Assembly: GCF_900110105.1 (NCBI RefSeq)
Contig: NZ_FOCL01000010.1
Coordinates: 62,001 to 126,000 of the forward strand
Origin: Mucilaginibacter gossypiicola
GTDB taxonomy: Bacteria > Bacteroidota > Bacteroidia > Sphingobacteriales > Sphingobacteriaceae
Direction: 5' to 3'
DNA length: 64,000 nt
In this document: one piece after another, positions 25,941 through 34,957 of the stretch
How the letters are laid out: every line of letters starts with the position of its first letter
Numbering within the stretch: the first letter of the stretch is position 1
Notes under the pieces: model-generated
Told to the model about the DNA's origin: nothing
Databases searched by the model: none
The model's input: only the letters and a program-made list of their open reading frames with translations
Position numbers and translations under genes: made by a program

Positions 25941-26471
25941 ATGCACCCGCCCAAACCCCGACTTTTCCATATCAGCGAACAGCCCGGCATCAGCATATTT
26001 ACTCCCCGTCCTTCCCCATCGAATTTTGATAATATTACCGGCGATGTTGTTTTCGCTATCAGCGATCAGTTGCTGCATAACTACCTGCTGCCCCGCGATT
26101 GTCCGAGGGTTACATTTTATGCAGGAACTAATACTATTGATGCGAATAAGCAAAAGTTCATGGGTAATACAACGGCCAGTCATATTGTTGCTGTGGAAAG
26201 CGGCTGGTACCAAAAGATCAAAGAAACAACCCTGTATTGTTACGAGTTTTTGCCGGATGATTTTATGCTGATAGATGAATGCGCAGGCTATTACGTATCC
26301 TATAAACCGGCTTTGCCAATAGCGGTTACCGTTATTGGTGATATCATGGCTGCATTGTTAAACCGGGATATTGAACTGCGGTTTATGCCGTCGTTAACTG
26401 ACATTGCTGATGCTGTTCGCAATTCAAGCCTTCGGTTTTCGTTGATCAGGATGCGGAATGCGAAGGGGTGA
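25941..26471 (+). CDS. DUF6886-like protein
   Basis: A 176-residue soluble protein. The start at 25941 (MHPPKPRLFHISEQPG) is preferred over 25935. LFHISEQPGISIFTPRPSPSN at the front, VVFAISDQLLHNYLLPRDCPRVTFYAG in the middle and FLPDDFMLIDECAGYYVSYKPALP behind it match the DUF6886 group, whose members share the HFSEdPxIxxFxPR opening. Function is not known; the fold is thought to be related to ADP-ribosyltransferase-like small proteins, which is only a loose inference. The gene ends before repeat A5. Confidence 0.7.
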   Translation: MHPPKPRLFHISEQPGISIFTPRPSPSNFDNITGDVVFAISDQLLHNYLLPRDCPRVTFYAGTNTIDANKQKFMGNTTASHIVAVESGWYQKIKETTLYCYEFLPDDFMLIDECAGYYVSYKPALPIAVTVIGDIMAALLNRDIELRFMPSLTDIADAVRNSSLRFSLIRMRNAKG

Positions 26472-26490
26472 ATAGAAAATGAACAACCAT

Positions 26491-26582
26491 ATCATTACGA
26501 GCGATAGCGTGGCAACCGCACGGAAGAGTGGCCGCCCTGTATAGCATGCGATTGCTTCGTCGTTCCTCCTCGCAATGACATA
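26491..26582. repeat. palindromic repeat family A, copy 5 (degenerate)
   Basis: ATCATTACGAGCGATAGCGTGG faces CCTCCTCGCAATGACAT. The left arm has decayed, while the core CGCCCTGTATAG (minus orientation) is intact. Convergent gap. Confidence 0.78.
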
Positions 26583-26607
26583 GCTTTGATACTGCCCCCT
26601 AAAAACT

Positions 26608-26646
26608 ACAAATCCCGCTGCTTCAATTGAAACAACGGGAATTTGT
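26608..26646 (-). terminator. terminator of the SusCD/surface-lipoprotein operon
   Basis: On the minus strand ACAAATTCCCGTTGTTTC pairs across AATT with GAAGCAGCGGGATTTGT, followed by AGTTTTTAGG. It lies 24 nt after the last stop codon of the operon. Confidence 0.65.
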
Positions 26647-26669
26647 CATTATTAAACCAAACCAAGGTT

Positions 26670-27881
26670 TTACTTATCAACTTTATACATAGTTAGTTCT
26701 ATGAGGTGGAAATAATTTGTTCCGCCCCAGGTTTCCAGTACTTTGAACCTGATGTAACGGTATGCAGGCAGGTCGGCAGGGAAGTTGAACGGCTCGCCGG
26801 CTGCGGCAAAGTCGGCATCAGCCTGGGTGGTTTGTCCTGTCGGCAAACCAGATGGCTTAACCGAGGTGAAACTTGCCAGTTTTGTCCAGCTATCGTAGCT
26901 ACCGTCGGCATTAGGGCTGTTGCTGCCGTAGATCTCGAAGCGCTTAGGATTGCCATAATTGTACAAGGCCGAAGTACGCTGCCAGATTTTCATTTTAGCC
27001 AGCGACGCCTGCTGCCCCATATCAAACGTAAACCATTGCGGCATGCTTGTTCCCGGGGTATGGAAGCCCGGCTCATTGGTGCTCTTATCCCACAGGTAAT
27101 AAGTTTCCCAGCCATATGCCGATGGAATATCGGTAGGTAAATTATAGGCTTTGAACAGTGATTTGTCGCACTCCACTATCCCGTAGATCTTTGGAAAATC
27201 ATCGAACGATGTAGTATTAAACACATCAACCGCATCGGCCGTTGGTTTATATGATGAGCGGTACTGGATAGCTGTTCCCAATTTAAGATCGGTCAATGTT
27301 ATGCCGCTGCTATCTACGCTAAGCTCTTTTGTTGCCTCGGCCCCGGCTGTATTGGTGTACTTGATGGTAGTTGAAACGTTTCCGGTATCGGCCTTAATAA
27401 AAAATAACCTCACCGAACCATTATCATTTACCTGAAAAGGATTGGCAGTATTGTACGAACGGTTTAACAATGCCGACTGGTAAGCCGGACCATAAACACG
27501 CACATTGTTAATATCCTGCCCTACTGATGAATTGCCCGCATCATCACGTGCAACCAGCCTGAAGCTGTACACATACTCCTTTAAATTGGGGATGGATACA
27601 CTGATGGAATCGGCCGGGCTGTGGCTTGTGGCATCAACAATCACCGAGTCGGTGGCGTTGTTCCAGGTGATCTTATAGTTTTTAATACTCGGATCAGGGC
27701 TTGGGTGCCAAACCAGCACCGCCCTTAAATTACCGGGATGGAAAGTTACTTTACTTGCCAAACCCGGATAAGTTACCTCATGGTTATCTAAAAACGCCTT
27801 ATAATCCTTATCGTACTTTTTACAGGCAAATATTGCAATACTCGCCAAAAAGAAAGCAGCTATACTGTATCTGATCTTCAT
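26670..27881 (-). CDS. surface lipoprotein, DUF4998-like with discoidin (F5/8C) domain
   Basis: A 403-residue lipoprotein with the lipobox IAIFAC (Cys20) followed by KK, an outer-membrane sorting context. Residues 35-125 form a fibronectin-type sandwich with the DUF4998 look (VTFHPGNLRAVLVWHPSPDPSIKNYKITWNN). Residues 245-400 resemble a discoidin-like carbohydrate-binding fold (WETYYLWDKSTNEPGFHTPGTSMPQWFTFDMGQQASLAKMKIWQR, then YRYIRFKVLETWGGTNYFHLIELTMY). It is last of a four-gene operon after SusC, SusD and another lipoprotein, so it probably decorates the SusCD complex and grips the glycan. Confidence 0.8.
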   Translation of the reverse strand: MKIRYSIAAFFLASIAIFACKKYDKDYKAFLDNHEVTYPGLASKVTFHPGNLRAVLVWHPSPDPSIKNYKITWNNATDSVIVDATSHSPADSISVSIPNLKEYVYSFRLVARDDAGNSSVGQDINNVRVYGPAYQSALLNRSYNTANPFQVNDNGSVRLFFIKADTGNVSTTIKYTNTAGAEATKELSVDSSGITLTDLKLGTAIQYRSSYKPTADAVDVFNTTSFDDFPKIYGIVECDKSLFKAYNLPTDIPSAYGWETYYLWDKSTNEPGFHTPGTSMPQWFTFDMGQQASLAKMKIWQRTSALYNYGNPKRFEIYGSNSPNADGSYDSWTKLASFTSVKPSGLPTGQTTQADADFAAAGEPFNFPADLPAYRYIRFKVLETWGGTNYFHLIELTMYKVDK

Positions 27882-27901
27882 GTCTTTAATTTTTAATTGT
27901 A

Positions 27902-29128
27902 TTACAATGGGTTACCATATAATGAGATCTCCAGCGCGTTCACATAATCCAAACCGCCCCAGGTTTGTGTACACTCCAACCTGATAAATTTGGTAGCAGG
28001 CGCGTTTATGCCGATCTTGAAATTAACACCTGCGGCTACAAAAGCTATATCAGAAGCATTGGCCTGGTTTGGTGGTAAGCCCGATGGCGGGTTAGGGTAA
28101 GTAAAGTTGCCGAGGTTAACCCAGTCGCCGGATACGGTACCCGGAGCCGAGTTTTTAGGCAGTACCGAATCTTTTGGCGCATCGCTACTGGTACCCCACA
28201 AAGTAAGCTGCCTGATATTTTGGTAACCAAACACGCCGCTTAACCTTTCCCATAAAACAAAACGGCTTAGTTTAGCATTTACGCCCAAAGCAAAGGTGCC
28301 CTGTTTGGTAGGCGCGCTCAGGGTATGCCAGCCTGGTTCGCCGGTGTTACCGTCAAACAGGTACTTGAACTCCCAGCCATAACCAATAGGGCTATCGCTA
28401 TCCAAATGGTAGGTATAAAATTTGCTTTTATCCAGCAGGGTTTCAAACAGCGGCGTAAGCGTTTTATACACCGTATCCGACACATTGCCAAACCTATCGG
28501 TAGTATACACACCAAACTTTTTAGGCGTGGCATCGTATCCACGAACCGAAAAATTTACCGAATCGGTATTGATATACTGCGGGTCCTGCTCGTCGTATTT
28601 ATTGGTTTTATCATTTAACGACAGCACATGCACAGCAATTGGCACTTTATTAGGGTTTAACCCGAAGAAATTGGCGCCGCCAAAATCAGGGGTAATATCC
28701 AGGTTATCGTTGATGAGCAAATAATTGGGTGTTTTAGGGCTAACCTTTACCACAACCGGATCTGATTTAACGTTGGCACGGCTCACCGCATACAGGGTAA
28801 CTTCATAATCTTTTGCCCTTGCAAAACCATCAACCGTAATGGTATCGGTATAATAGCTGGCCTTGGTTTCCCTGGTTGTTTTATCGTTGATGTTATAGCT
28901 GGCTAAAACGTACAGCAGGTTTTTAGAGTTAGGCAGCGTATAGGTAAGCCTGGCCGCGCCGTTTAAATTCTCAACCTTAACATTGGTGACCACGCCGGGC
29001 TTGGTAGTATCATTCGATACCACCTCGATGTTTGATTCGCCCTTTTTACAGGAAACGATAAGCATGATCAGCAAAACCGGCATAAGCATTAAACCGGTAA
29101 GCCATCTGCGGTTATTAATCTTTTTCAT
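27902..29128 (-). CDS. surface lipoprotein with DUF4959-DUF5126-DUF5000 domains
   Basis: A 408-residue lipoprotein with the lipobox IMLIVSC (Cys27) followed by KKGES. Domain order is readable: DUF4959 (about 38-125, KPGVVTNVKVENLNGAARLTYTLPNSKNLLYVLASY), DUF5126 (about 128-235, INDNLDITPDFGGANFFGLNPNKVPIAVHVLSLN) and DUF5000 (about 245-405, LFDGNTGEPGWHTLSAPTKQGTFALGVNAKLSRFVLWERL). This trio is a hallmark of Bacteroidota polysaccharide loci and the last domain is discoidin-like. The gene is 50 nt after SusD and 20 nt before the next lipoprotein, within one operon. It is a likely surface glycan-binding protein of unknown specificity. Confidence 0.88.
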   Translation of the reverse strand: MKKINNRRWLTGLMLMPVLLIMLIVSCKKGESNIEVVSNDTTKPGVVTNVKVENLNGAARLTYTLPNSKNLLYVLASYNINDKTTRETKASYYTDTITVDGFARAKDYEVTLYAVSRANVKSDPVVVKVSPKTPNYLLINDNLDITPDFGGANFFGLNPNKVPIAVHVLSLNDKTNKYDEQDPQYINTDSVNFSVRGYDATPKKFGVYTTDRFGNVSDTVYKTLTPLFETLLDKSKFYTYHLDSDSPIGYGWEFKYLFDGNTGEPGWHTLSAPTKQGTFALGVNAKLSRFVLWERLSGVFGYQNIRQLTLWGTSSDAPKDSVLPKNSAPGTVSGDWVNLGNFTYPNPPSGLPPNQANASDIAFVAAGVNFKIGINAPATKFIRLECTQTWGGLDYVNALEISLYGNPL

Positions 29129-29178
29129 AATTTATATTTCTATATTAATTATCTAATCTTTTCAGTAAACAGATGCTC

Positions 29179-31098
29179 CTACCAGTAAGGATTTTGGGTA
29201 AGGTTATTATTCACTATCAGGTCGTTGGTACTGATAGGCCATAAATAATCCTTAATGCCAAACACCGGCTGTATGATGGTTTGCGGGCGATAATAGTTAA
29301 CCGCAGTGCCCTCATAAATATTCCATCCCTGGATCGGCTTACTCAGCACATCCTGCAGTTCTTTCCAACGGCGCAGGTCCCAGCCGCTTTGTGCTTCAAA
29401 ACAAAGCTCGATCCGGCGTTCCTGGTGAATAATAGCCCTTAAGCCATCTTTTGAACTGGGTTTGGATGGATTTTTCGAATAATTGCTCCATGAGGCCTGC
29501 ACACCATCTAAACCGGCCCTCGCACGCACCTTGTCAATGTAGGAGTAAACCTCGGCTGTTGGGCCCTGCACTTCGTTCAATGCTTCGGCATATAACAGGT
29601 ATAAACCTGACAGGCGCATTACCGGTAAATGGTAATTTTCGGTAGTGAAGATGTTATCATAAACCGACAGGTAATTGGCCAGCTTTTTAGGCCAGTAACC
29701 GGTGATATTGGTGGCGCTGATACTTTTGGGACCGGCCAACGCATATGGGCCGCGGGCCTGTACATAATAAGCAGTACTTTCATCGCGTTTACCGTTACCA
29801 AACCAGATGCCGCCATCAAAACCGATATCGGCATAAAACCTCAGCTCCCGGTTAAAGTGGGCTTTAGCAGTCTCATAGCCGCTCATGATCAACGGGGCGC
29901 TTGAATCATCGCCGGTTTGGGTTGAGTTACGGTTGGTGTAATCCCAGGTTTTGTCCTCGTTGATCGGCACGCCTTTGTCAGTATAAAACAGATCGGCAGT
30001 TTGGATAGGCACTGCGAAAGTACCGGGGTTGGTTGATGCCAAACCTACCGCTGCCGAGGTCATCCTTGGGATGGTGAAGTTTTGGTAAGTAAAACCATAG
30101 TTCAGCGCCCAGATCAGCTCGGGGTTTTGCTCCCATTTTTCAGTGATATCGTTTTGCAGGGTTAAAGCTTTCTTCAGCTTGTCGGATACATTGCCTACGC
30201 CAACTGTTGGTGGTGTAGTATACAGTTTAAGCCCCTGCGCTTCACATTCGGTTATCGCTGCTTTACAGGCATCGGCAGCTTTTTGCCATTTACCTGCATC
30301 ATAAGTGGTTGAGAAAAGGCTTTTACCATCGTGATCTTTAAAACCTGCATAATCCGGGTTACCATTAAACAGCGGACTTGCAGCCGTTGTCAATATCTCG
30401 GCCTTAACCGACATCGCTATAAACTTGGTAATACGGCCAAACTCGGTAGCCTGGTTATCAATAACCGGTGGCAGATCAGGAATGGCTTCATCAAGCAGGG
30501 ATACCACATATTCAAATCCTTCATCAACCGACGACCGTTTGCGTTTCACCTCCTCGGCCGACGCATTGATCGGGAAATTTTCCTTGATCAGCAGCATGGG
30601 GCCATACATACGGATGAGGTAATAGTGATAGTATGCTTTCAGAAATTTGGTTTCTGCAATCCACCTCTTTTTTTCAGATGCGCTTAGGTCAATGGGCTTA
30701 TCAATGTTTTCCAGCATGATATTGCATCGCCTTAAAGCCTGGAAAATTGCCTGGCCGCCGTTAGCGCCATCCCAATAGTTAAGGCTTACGTTCGAGTTGC
30801 TTTGCAGCCCGCGGATCAGGTTAAAGCCGGCCTCGTTAAAGTAATGATCATTCAGCGTGTTAGGGTATACGATCTCTGACGAGTACACGAATCCCGGGTT
30901 GTTAACCACATCATTTAAATGCTGCATGGTTGAGTAGCAGGTAAACAGGTAATCTTCCGCTTCGTTACGGTTACGGAAGGTATAGTCTATCGTGGCCACA
31001 TTATCAGGAGTGATATCCAGGTATTTTTTGCACGACTGGCCCATGGTAACCAAGGCGGCCAGCATAACAATTTTATAATATGATCTTATATTTTTCAT
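29179..31098 (-). CDS. SusD/RagB-type nutrient-binding lipoprotein (first locus)
   Basis: A 639-residue lipoprotein with the lipobox MGQSC (Cys23) followed by KKYLDITPDN, a typical SusD start. The TPR-like half includes NEAEDYLFTCYSTMQ and AETKFLKAYYHYYLIRMYGPMLLI. The C-terminal half has MRLSGLYLLYAEALNEVQGPT, VRARAGLDGV and RRIELCFEAQSGWDLRRWKEL, then YLWPISTNDLIVNNNLTQNPYW. It caps the SusC barrel and captures oligosaccharides. It follows SusC after 20 nt. Size is slightly above the usual range because of insertions between residues 270 and 440. The glycan is unknown. Confidence 0.93.
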   Translation of the reverse strand: MKNIRSYYKIVMLAALVTMGQSCKKYLDITPDNVATIDYTFRNRNEAEDYLFTCYSTMQHLNDVVNNPGFVYSSEIVYPNTLNDHYFNEAGFNLIRGLQSNSNVSLNYWDGANGGQAIFQALRRCNIMLENIDKPIDLSASEKKRWIAETKFLKAYYHYYLIRMYGPMLLIKENFPINASAEEVKRKRSSVDEGFEYVVSLLDEAIPDLPPVIDNQATEFGRITKFIAMSVKAEILTTAASPLFNGNPDYAGFKDHDGKSLFSTTYDAGKWQKAADACKAAITECEAQGLKLYTTPPTVGVGNVSDKLKKALTLQNDITEKWEQNPELIWALNYGFTYQNFTIPRMTSAAVGLASTNPGTFAVPIQTADLFYTDKGVPINEDKTWDYTNRNSTQTGDDSSAPLIMSGYETAKAHFNRELRFYADIGFDGGIWFGNGKRDESTAYYVQARGPYALAGPKSISATNITGYWPKKLANYLSVYDNIFTTENYHLPVMRLSGLYLLYAEALNEVQGPTAEVYSYIDKVRARAGLDGVQASWSNYSKNPSKPSSKDGLRAIIHQERRIELCFEAQSGWDLRRWKELQDVLSKPIQGWNIYEGTAVNYYRPQTIIQPVFGIKDYLWPISTNDLIVNNNLTQNPYW

Positions 31099-31118
31099 CT
31101 CTCTAAATCCGTTTACGG

Positions 31119-34100
31119 TTATAAATTCACGTTTAAGCCCAGGTTAAACACCTTTTGTATCGGATAAGCAAAGCCGTTACCGCCCTGCTCAGGATCCCAC
31201 ATTTTGAAGGGGCTCCAGGTAAGCAGGTTAAGGCCGTTAAAGTAAATGCGGCAATTGGTCAGGTGCATTGCCTTTGATAAATTCTTTGGCAGCGTGTAAC
31301 CTATCTCAACCGATTTAAGCCTCATGAAACTTCCATCGCGCAGCCACCAGGTACTTGGCTGTAAATTGTTAAGCACGGTAGTTGAGGTAGTACCCAAACG
31401 CGGATATAAGGCGTATAAATCCTGGTGTTCCTCGCTCCAGTGGCTATCGGCAAAAGCCTGTAATACTTGTGTATTTCCGTAGATGTAGGGGTCGTTACTT
31501 GGGATGAATGGGCTAACCTTATTCGGGTCGATAAAAAACGATACCCTTGCCTGCCCCTGGAAGAAGGCCGAAAGGTCGAAGCCTTTGTACCCGGTTGAGA
31601 AACCGAAGCCGTAAACAATTTCGGGTGTTTGCGGATAGCCTAAAAAGGTTTGGTCGAGGTAGTCGATCTTGCCGTCGCCGTTCAGGTCGCGGTATTTAAT
31701 ATCGCCGCCCTGTGGCAGGATACCGTTTGTACCGTTAGCACTGAAGATCTGGGTTGGCGAGTTTCGGGCTTCCTGGTCGTCAACAAACAAACGCTCGGCT
31801 ATGTAGCCATAACCACGGCTTATAGGCTGACCGATGAAGTGCCTCCACGACTCTTTGTAATCAGGTTCTTCAATATATTTATACCTGTTGGTTGAATAAG
31901 TGAAGTTACCGCGGATGGATGCCCAGGCTCCATTGCTGAAGCTCTGCTTATAATCCATCGAAAGATCAACACCTTTTGAATCTACTTTACCCAGGTTGGC
32001 GCTGGTTGATGATTCCAAACCTTCGCTGGTTGGCGTGTTAGTACGTTCCTGCAAAATATTATAGCGGTTGTTGCGGTAAAACTCGGCCACTACATTGAAG
32101 TTTTTCAGGAAGGTAGCTTCAACCGCAATATTGGTTTGCTTTGATGTTTCCCAGGTAACATCAGGGTTGGCATAGTTGTTAATGAACACACCTTTACGCT
32201 CGTACTGGTTGTTGATACCAAACTGGGCATAGTTAGGCCCGGCATTAAGGGTAACATCCGACTGGTAGAAGAACCTTTGATTGCCAATGGCGTCGTTACC
32301 CACCAAACCATAGCTGGCGCGGATCTTCAAACGATCGAGGATATTAGGGTTCCAGAATTTCTCGTTTGATACCACCCATGAACCGCCAATGGTTGGGAAG
32401 AAACCATAACGGTGATTTGCAGAGAAACGCTCCGAACCGTTATAGCCAAAGTTGGTTTCAATAAAATACCTGCTCAGGTATGAGTAAGTTAACCTGCCTG
32501 CCAAACCTAAGTTGCGGAAAGGTAACGAATACGGCAAGGTGGTAGTACCTGTTTTAGGATCTTTGGCGCTTGAATAAAGCGTTTGCTGTGCAGTACCAAT
32601 TAAGGTTGAGCTGATGTTATGCCCTTTACCAAAAGGCTTGTTATACTCCAACGCTGTTTGCAGGTAAAAGAAAGTATTGGCATTAGGCTCATTACGGCTG
32701 TAATTCAAGTATTCGGTCGCTACGTTGTTACCAGTCGGCTGCGGGTTAAGCCAGGTTAAAGTGTACTGGTTGCTATCCTTATCGTAGCTACCTACGTTAT
32801 AATAAAAAGGCGAGTAAGCCAGCTGCGAATCAAAGTATGAATACCTGTTGGTATTGAAAATGCTTTTAAACTTTAAACCATCGGTAATAAATTTCAAATC
32901 CTGGTTTAACTCAAACTGTGCCGACATTCTTGACTCTGATGAGTTTTTATGGCCCCTTAACAAAGCAGCATACGGGTTATTGTACTGGATGCTGTTGCTG
33001 GTGGTACCCGATGCTAAGCCTACGTTACCAAACAGGATATGCTGCGCATTGGCATTGGCAGCATCGGGCTCAAAATAGGCCGGGAACAAAACCGGGCTGG
33101 TATGAATAGCAACATTGTAAAGGTCAGACGCGAAAGAACCATCGGAGGTAATAGGTCCGTTATACTCGCTGAACGTACCCGATAACCTTACTATGATCTC
33201 GGTGGTTTTGGTTAGGTTCACATTTACGTTTGAACGTAACTGGTAATTTTTGAACTTAACGTTATTGTTGTTGTTGTTGCGGATATCCTCGCGTAAAACA
33301 CCGTTATCAATGTTGTACGAACCGGCAATGTAGTAGCGCGCTGTTGGTCCGCCTCCACTAACACTCAAATCGTTACGCTGTGTGGTAGCTTGTTTTTTAA
33401 ATAACAATCCCAGCCAGTCAACCGCCGGGTAAACGTAAGGGTTGCTGCCCGGTGTGTGGTTAATAGTGTTAATGGTATTGTTTATTTTAGTTTGAGGGAA
33501 AGGGAGCGGCAAAGAAGGATCACGTGTTAACGATGCCTCGTTGTATAGGTTCATGTACTGGATAGGATCAACCAGTTGCGGCGTTTGTGTTGATTGCGAT
33601 GAGGAAAACTCCGACCGGAAGTTTACTTTGGCCGGGCCTTGTTTACCCTCTTTAGTGGCAACCAAAATTACACCGTTTGCACCACGTGCACCGTATAAGG
33701 CTGTGGCACTCGCATCCTTCAATATCGAAAAGCTGGCGATATCATCAACGTTTAAGCGGGCAAGATCATTGGTTGAAAGCTCCACGTTATCTATCAAGAT
33801 CAACGGATCGCGTTTGTAGCCGAAAGTAGTTACACCCCTGATGAAGAAGGAAGCGTTATCCTGCCCCGGCTGGCCACTGCGCTGATAGGCAATGATACCT
33901 GCCGCCTGGCCTGCAAGCGCATTGGTAAGGTTACTTGCCGGAATCTTCAACTCGCCGGGCTTAATACTGGTAACCGAACCTACAAGGGCTTCCTTGCGTT
34001 CCTTTTTACCAAAGGCGGTTACTACCACCTCTTCGGCAAGGAGCTTTTGTTCTTTAAGCCTGACAGTAACATGCTGATTATCGGCTGTAACTACAACGTG

Positions 34101-34406
34101 CTGGTCAATGAAACCAACAAATGAGATTTTGAGGCTGGTACCAGCCGCTACTTCAAGTACAAACCTACCGTTGATATCAGACGTTGTACCTACATTCTTA
34201 ACATTTTCGGCAATGATGTTGGCGCCGGGAATTTTTACGCCAAGGGTATCGGTTACCTGCCCTACAACCGTGATCTTGTTTTGCGCATGCACATTAACGG
34301 CAAAACATGACAGTATCAGAAGCATTAATAACCGACCAACGAAAAGATGGCTTTGCTGCCAGCCCCTCTTCACAGAAGATTGATCGTAATTGTAAAATGG
34401 TTTCAT
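31119..34406 (-). CDS. SusC/RagA-type TonB-linked outer-membrane receptor (first locus)
   Basis: A 1095-residue outer-membrane transporter that energises oligosaccharide import through TonB. The signal region runs to residue 41 (cleavage after NVHA-Q). A carboxypeptidase-regulatory-like domain (about 46-125, VVGQVTDTLGVKIPGANIIAENVKNVGTTSDINGRF) precedes the TonB box EEVVVTAFG and the plug (130-250, RGVTTFGYKRDPLILIDNVEL and LKDASATALYGARGANGVILV). The 22-strand barrel ends in FNLGLNVNL. It heads a four-gene operon with SusD and two surface lipoproteins. A 551-nt gap upstream separates it from the next gene. Confidence 0.94.
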   Translation of the reverse strand: MKPFYNYDQSSVKRGWQQSHLFVGRLLMLLILSCFAVNVHAQNKITVVGQVTDTLGVKIPGANIIAENVKNVGTTSDINGRFVLEVAAGTSLKISFVGFIDQHVVVTADNQHVTVRLKEQKLLAEEVVVTAFGKKERKEALVGSVTSIKPGELKIPASNLTNALAGQAAGIIAYQRSGQPGQDNASFFIRGVTTFGYKRDPLILIDNVELSTNDLARLNVDDIASFSILKDASATALYGARGANGVILVATKEGKQGPAKVNFRSEFSSSQSTQTPQLVDPIQYMNLYNEASLTRDPSLPLPFPQTKINNTINTINHTPGSNPYVYPAVDWLGLLFKKQATTQRNDLSVSGGGPTARYYIAGSYNIDNGVLREDIRNNNNNNVKFKNYQLRSNVNVNLTKTTEIIVRLSGTFSEYNGPITSDGSFASDLYNVAIHTSPVLFPAYFEPDAANANAQHILFGNVGLASGTTSNSIQYNNPYAALLRGHKNSSESRMSAQFELNQDLKFITDGLKFKSIFNTNRYSYFDSQLAYSPFYYNVGSYDKDSNQYTLTWLNPQPTGNNVATEYLNYSRNEPNANTFFYLQTALEYNKPFGKGHNISSTLIGTAQQTLYSSAKDPKTGTTTLPYSLPFRNLGLAGRLTYSYLSRYFIETNFGYNGSERFSANHRYGFFPTIGGSWVVSNEKFWNPNILDRLKIRASYGLVGNDAIGNQRFFYQSDVTLNAGPNYAQFGINNQYERKGVFINNYANPDVTWETSKQTNIAVEATFLKNFNVVAEFYRNNRYNILQERTNTPTSEGLESSTSANLGKVDSKGVDLSMDYKQSFSNGAWASIRGNFTYSTNRYKYIEEPDYKESWRHFIGQPISRGYGYIAERLFVDDQEARNSPTQIFSANGTNGILPQGGDIKYRDLNGDGKIDYLDQTFLGYPQTPEIVYGFGFSTGYKGFDLSAFFQGQARVSFFIDPNKVSPFIPSNDPYIYGNTQVLQAFADSHWSEEHQDLYALYPRLGTTSTTVLNNLQPSTWWLRDGSFMRLKSVEIGYTLPKNLSKAMHLTNCRIYFNGLNLLTWSPFKMWDPEQGGNGFAYPIQKVFNLGLNVNL

Positions 34407-34957
34407 AAATTTTGGTTCATATAAATTATTTAGGGTTAACCGGATTTTTTTAAAATCACTTTTGCTGTTGGCTTAAGGTCATAGCATTTGCATGCCGGTT
34501 AGTTTAACCAGCAATTAAATTGTTTAGCAACCAGCACTAAAGGAAAAGTCGAATAATAGCTAATAATATCATTTGATCGGAATGATTCAATAAGCTATAG
34601 GGTTTACTCGGGTTTGGTGATTTTTAATTGTAGCAACGACAGTTTCGCCGTATTGAGGGAGTAGAGCTTCTTTTCATAATTCTTTACGTTTGATTTTACT
34701 AATTGGTTTTGTAAATGTATAAGGGGACAGCAAAATTTAAAATGGATAAAACATATAAAAAGATGGATAATATTATCAATACTTCTATTCCATTTTGAAG
34801 TAAATAACAGGTATCTAAGCCCGCCTTTTAAACAAACCTATCAAACTGGATTAGTAGATATTAAAACCATTACTTATACCGAAAACAACAGAAAAAGGCC
34901 GCATCACGGCCTTCTCAAAAAAATGAACAATACTGCTTTTTACTATTGCAAAACCTT
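34407..34957. other. 551-nt gene-free region upstream of the SusC operon
   Basis: AT-rich, without a convincing open frame. It should contain the promoter of the SusC operon on the minus strand and holds, at its right end, the terminator of the broken TonB-receptor gene. No repeat family member, RNA gene or regulator gene is recognised. Confidence 0.5.
34895..34913 (-). terminator. intrinsic terminator of the TonB-receptor gene
   Basis: AAGGCCG-TGATG-CGGCCTT followed by TTTC on the minus strand, 45 nt after the stop codon. It is strong and could also work on the plus strand. Confidence 0.75.
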
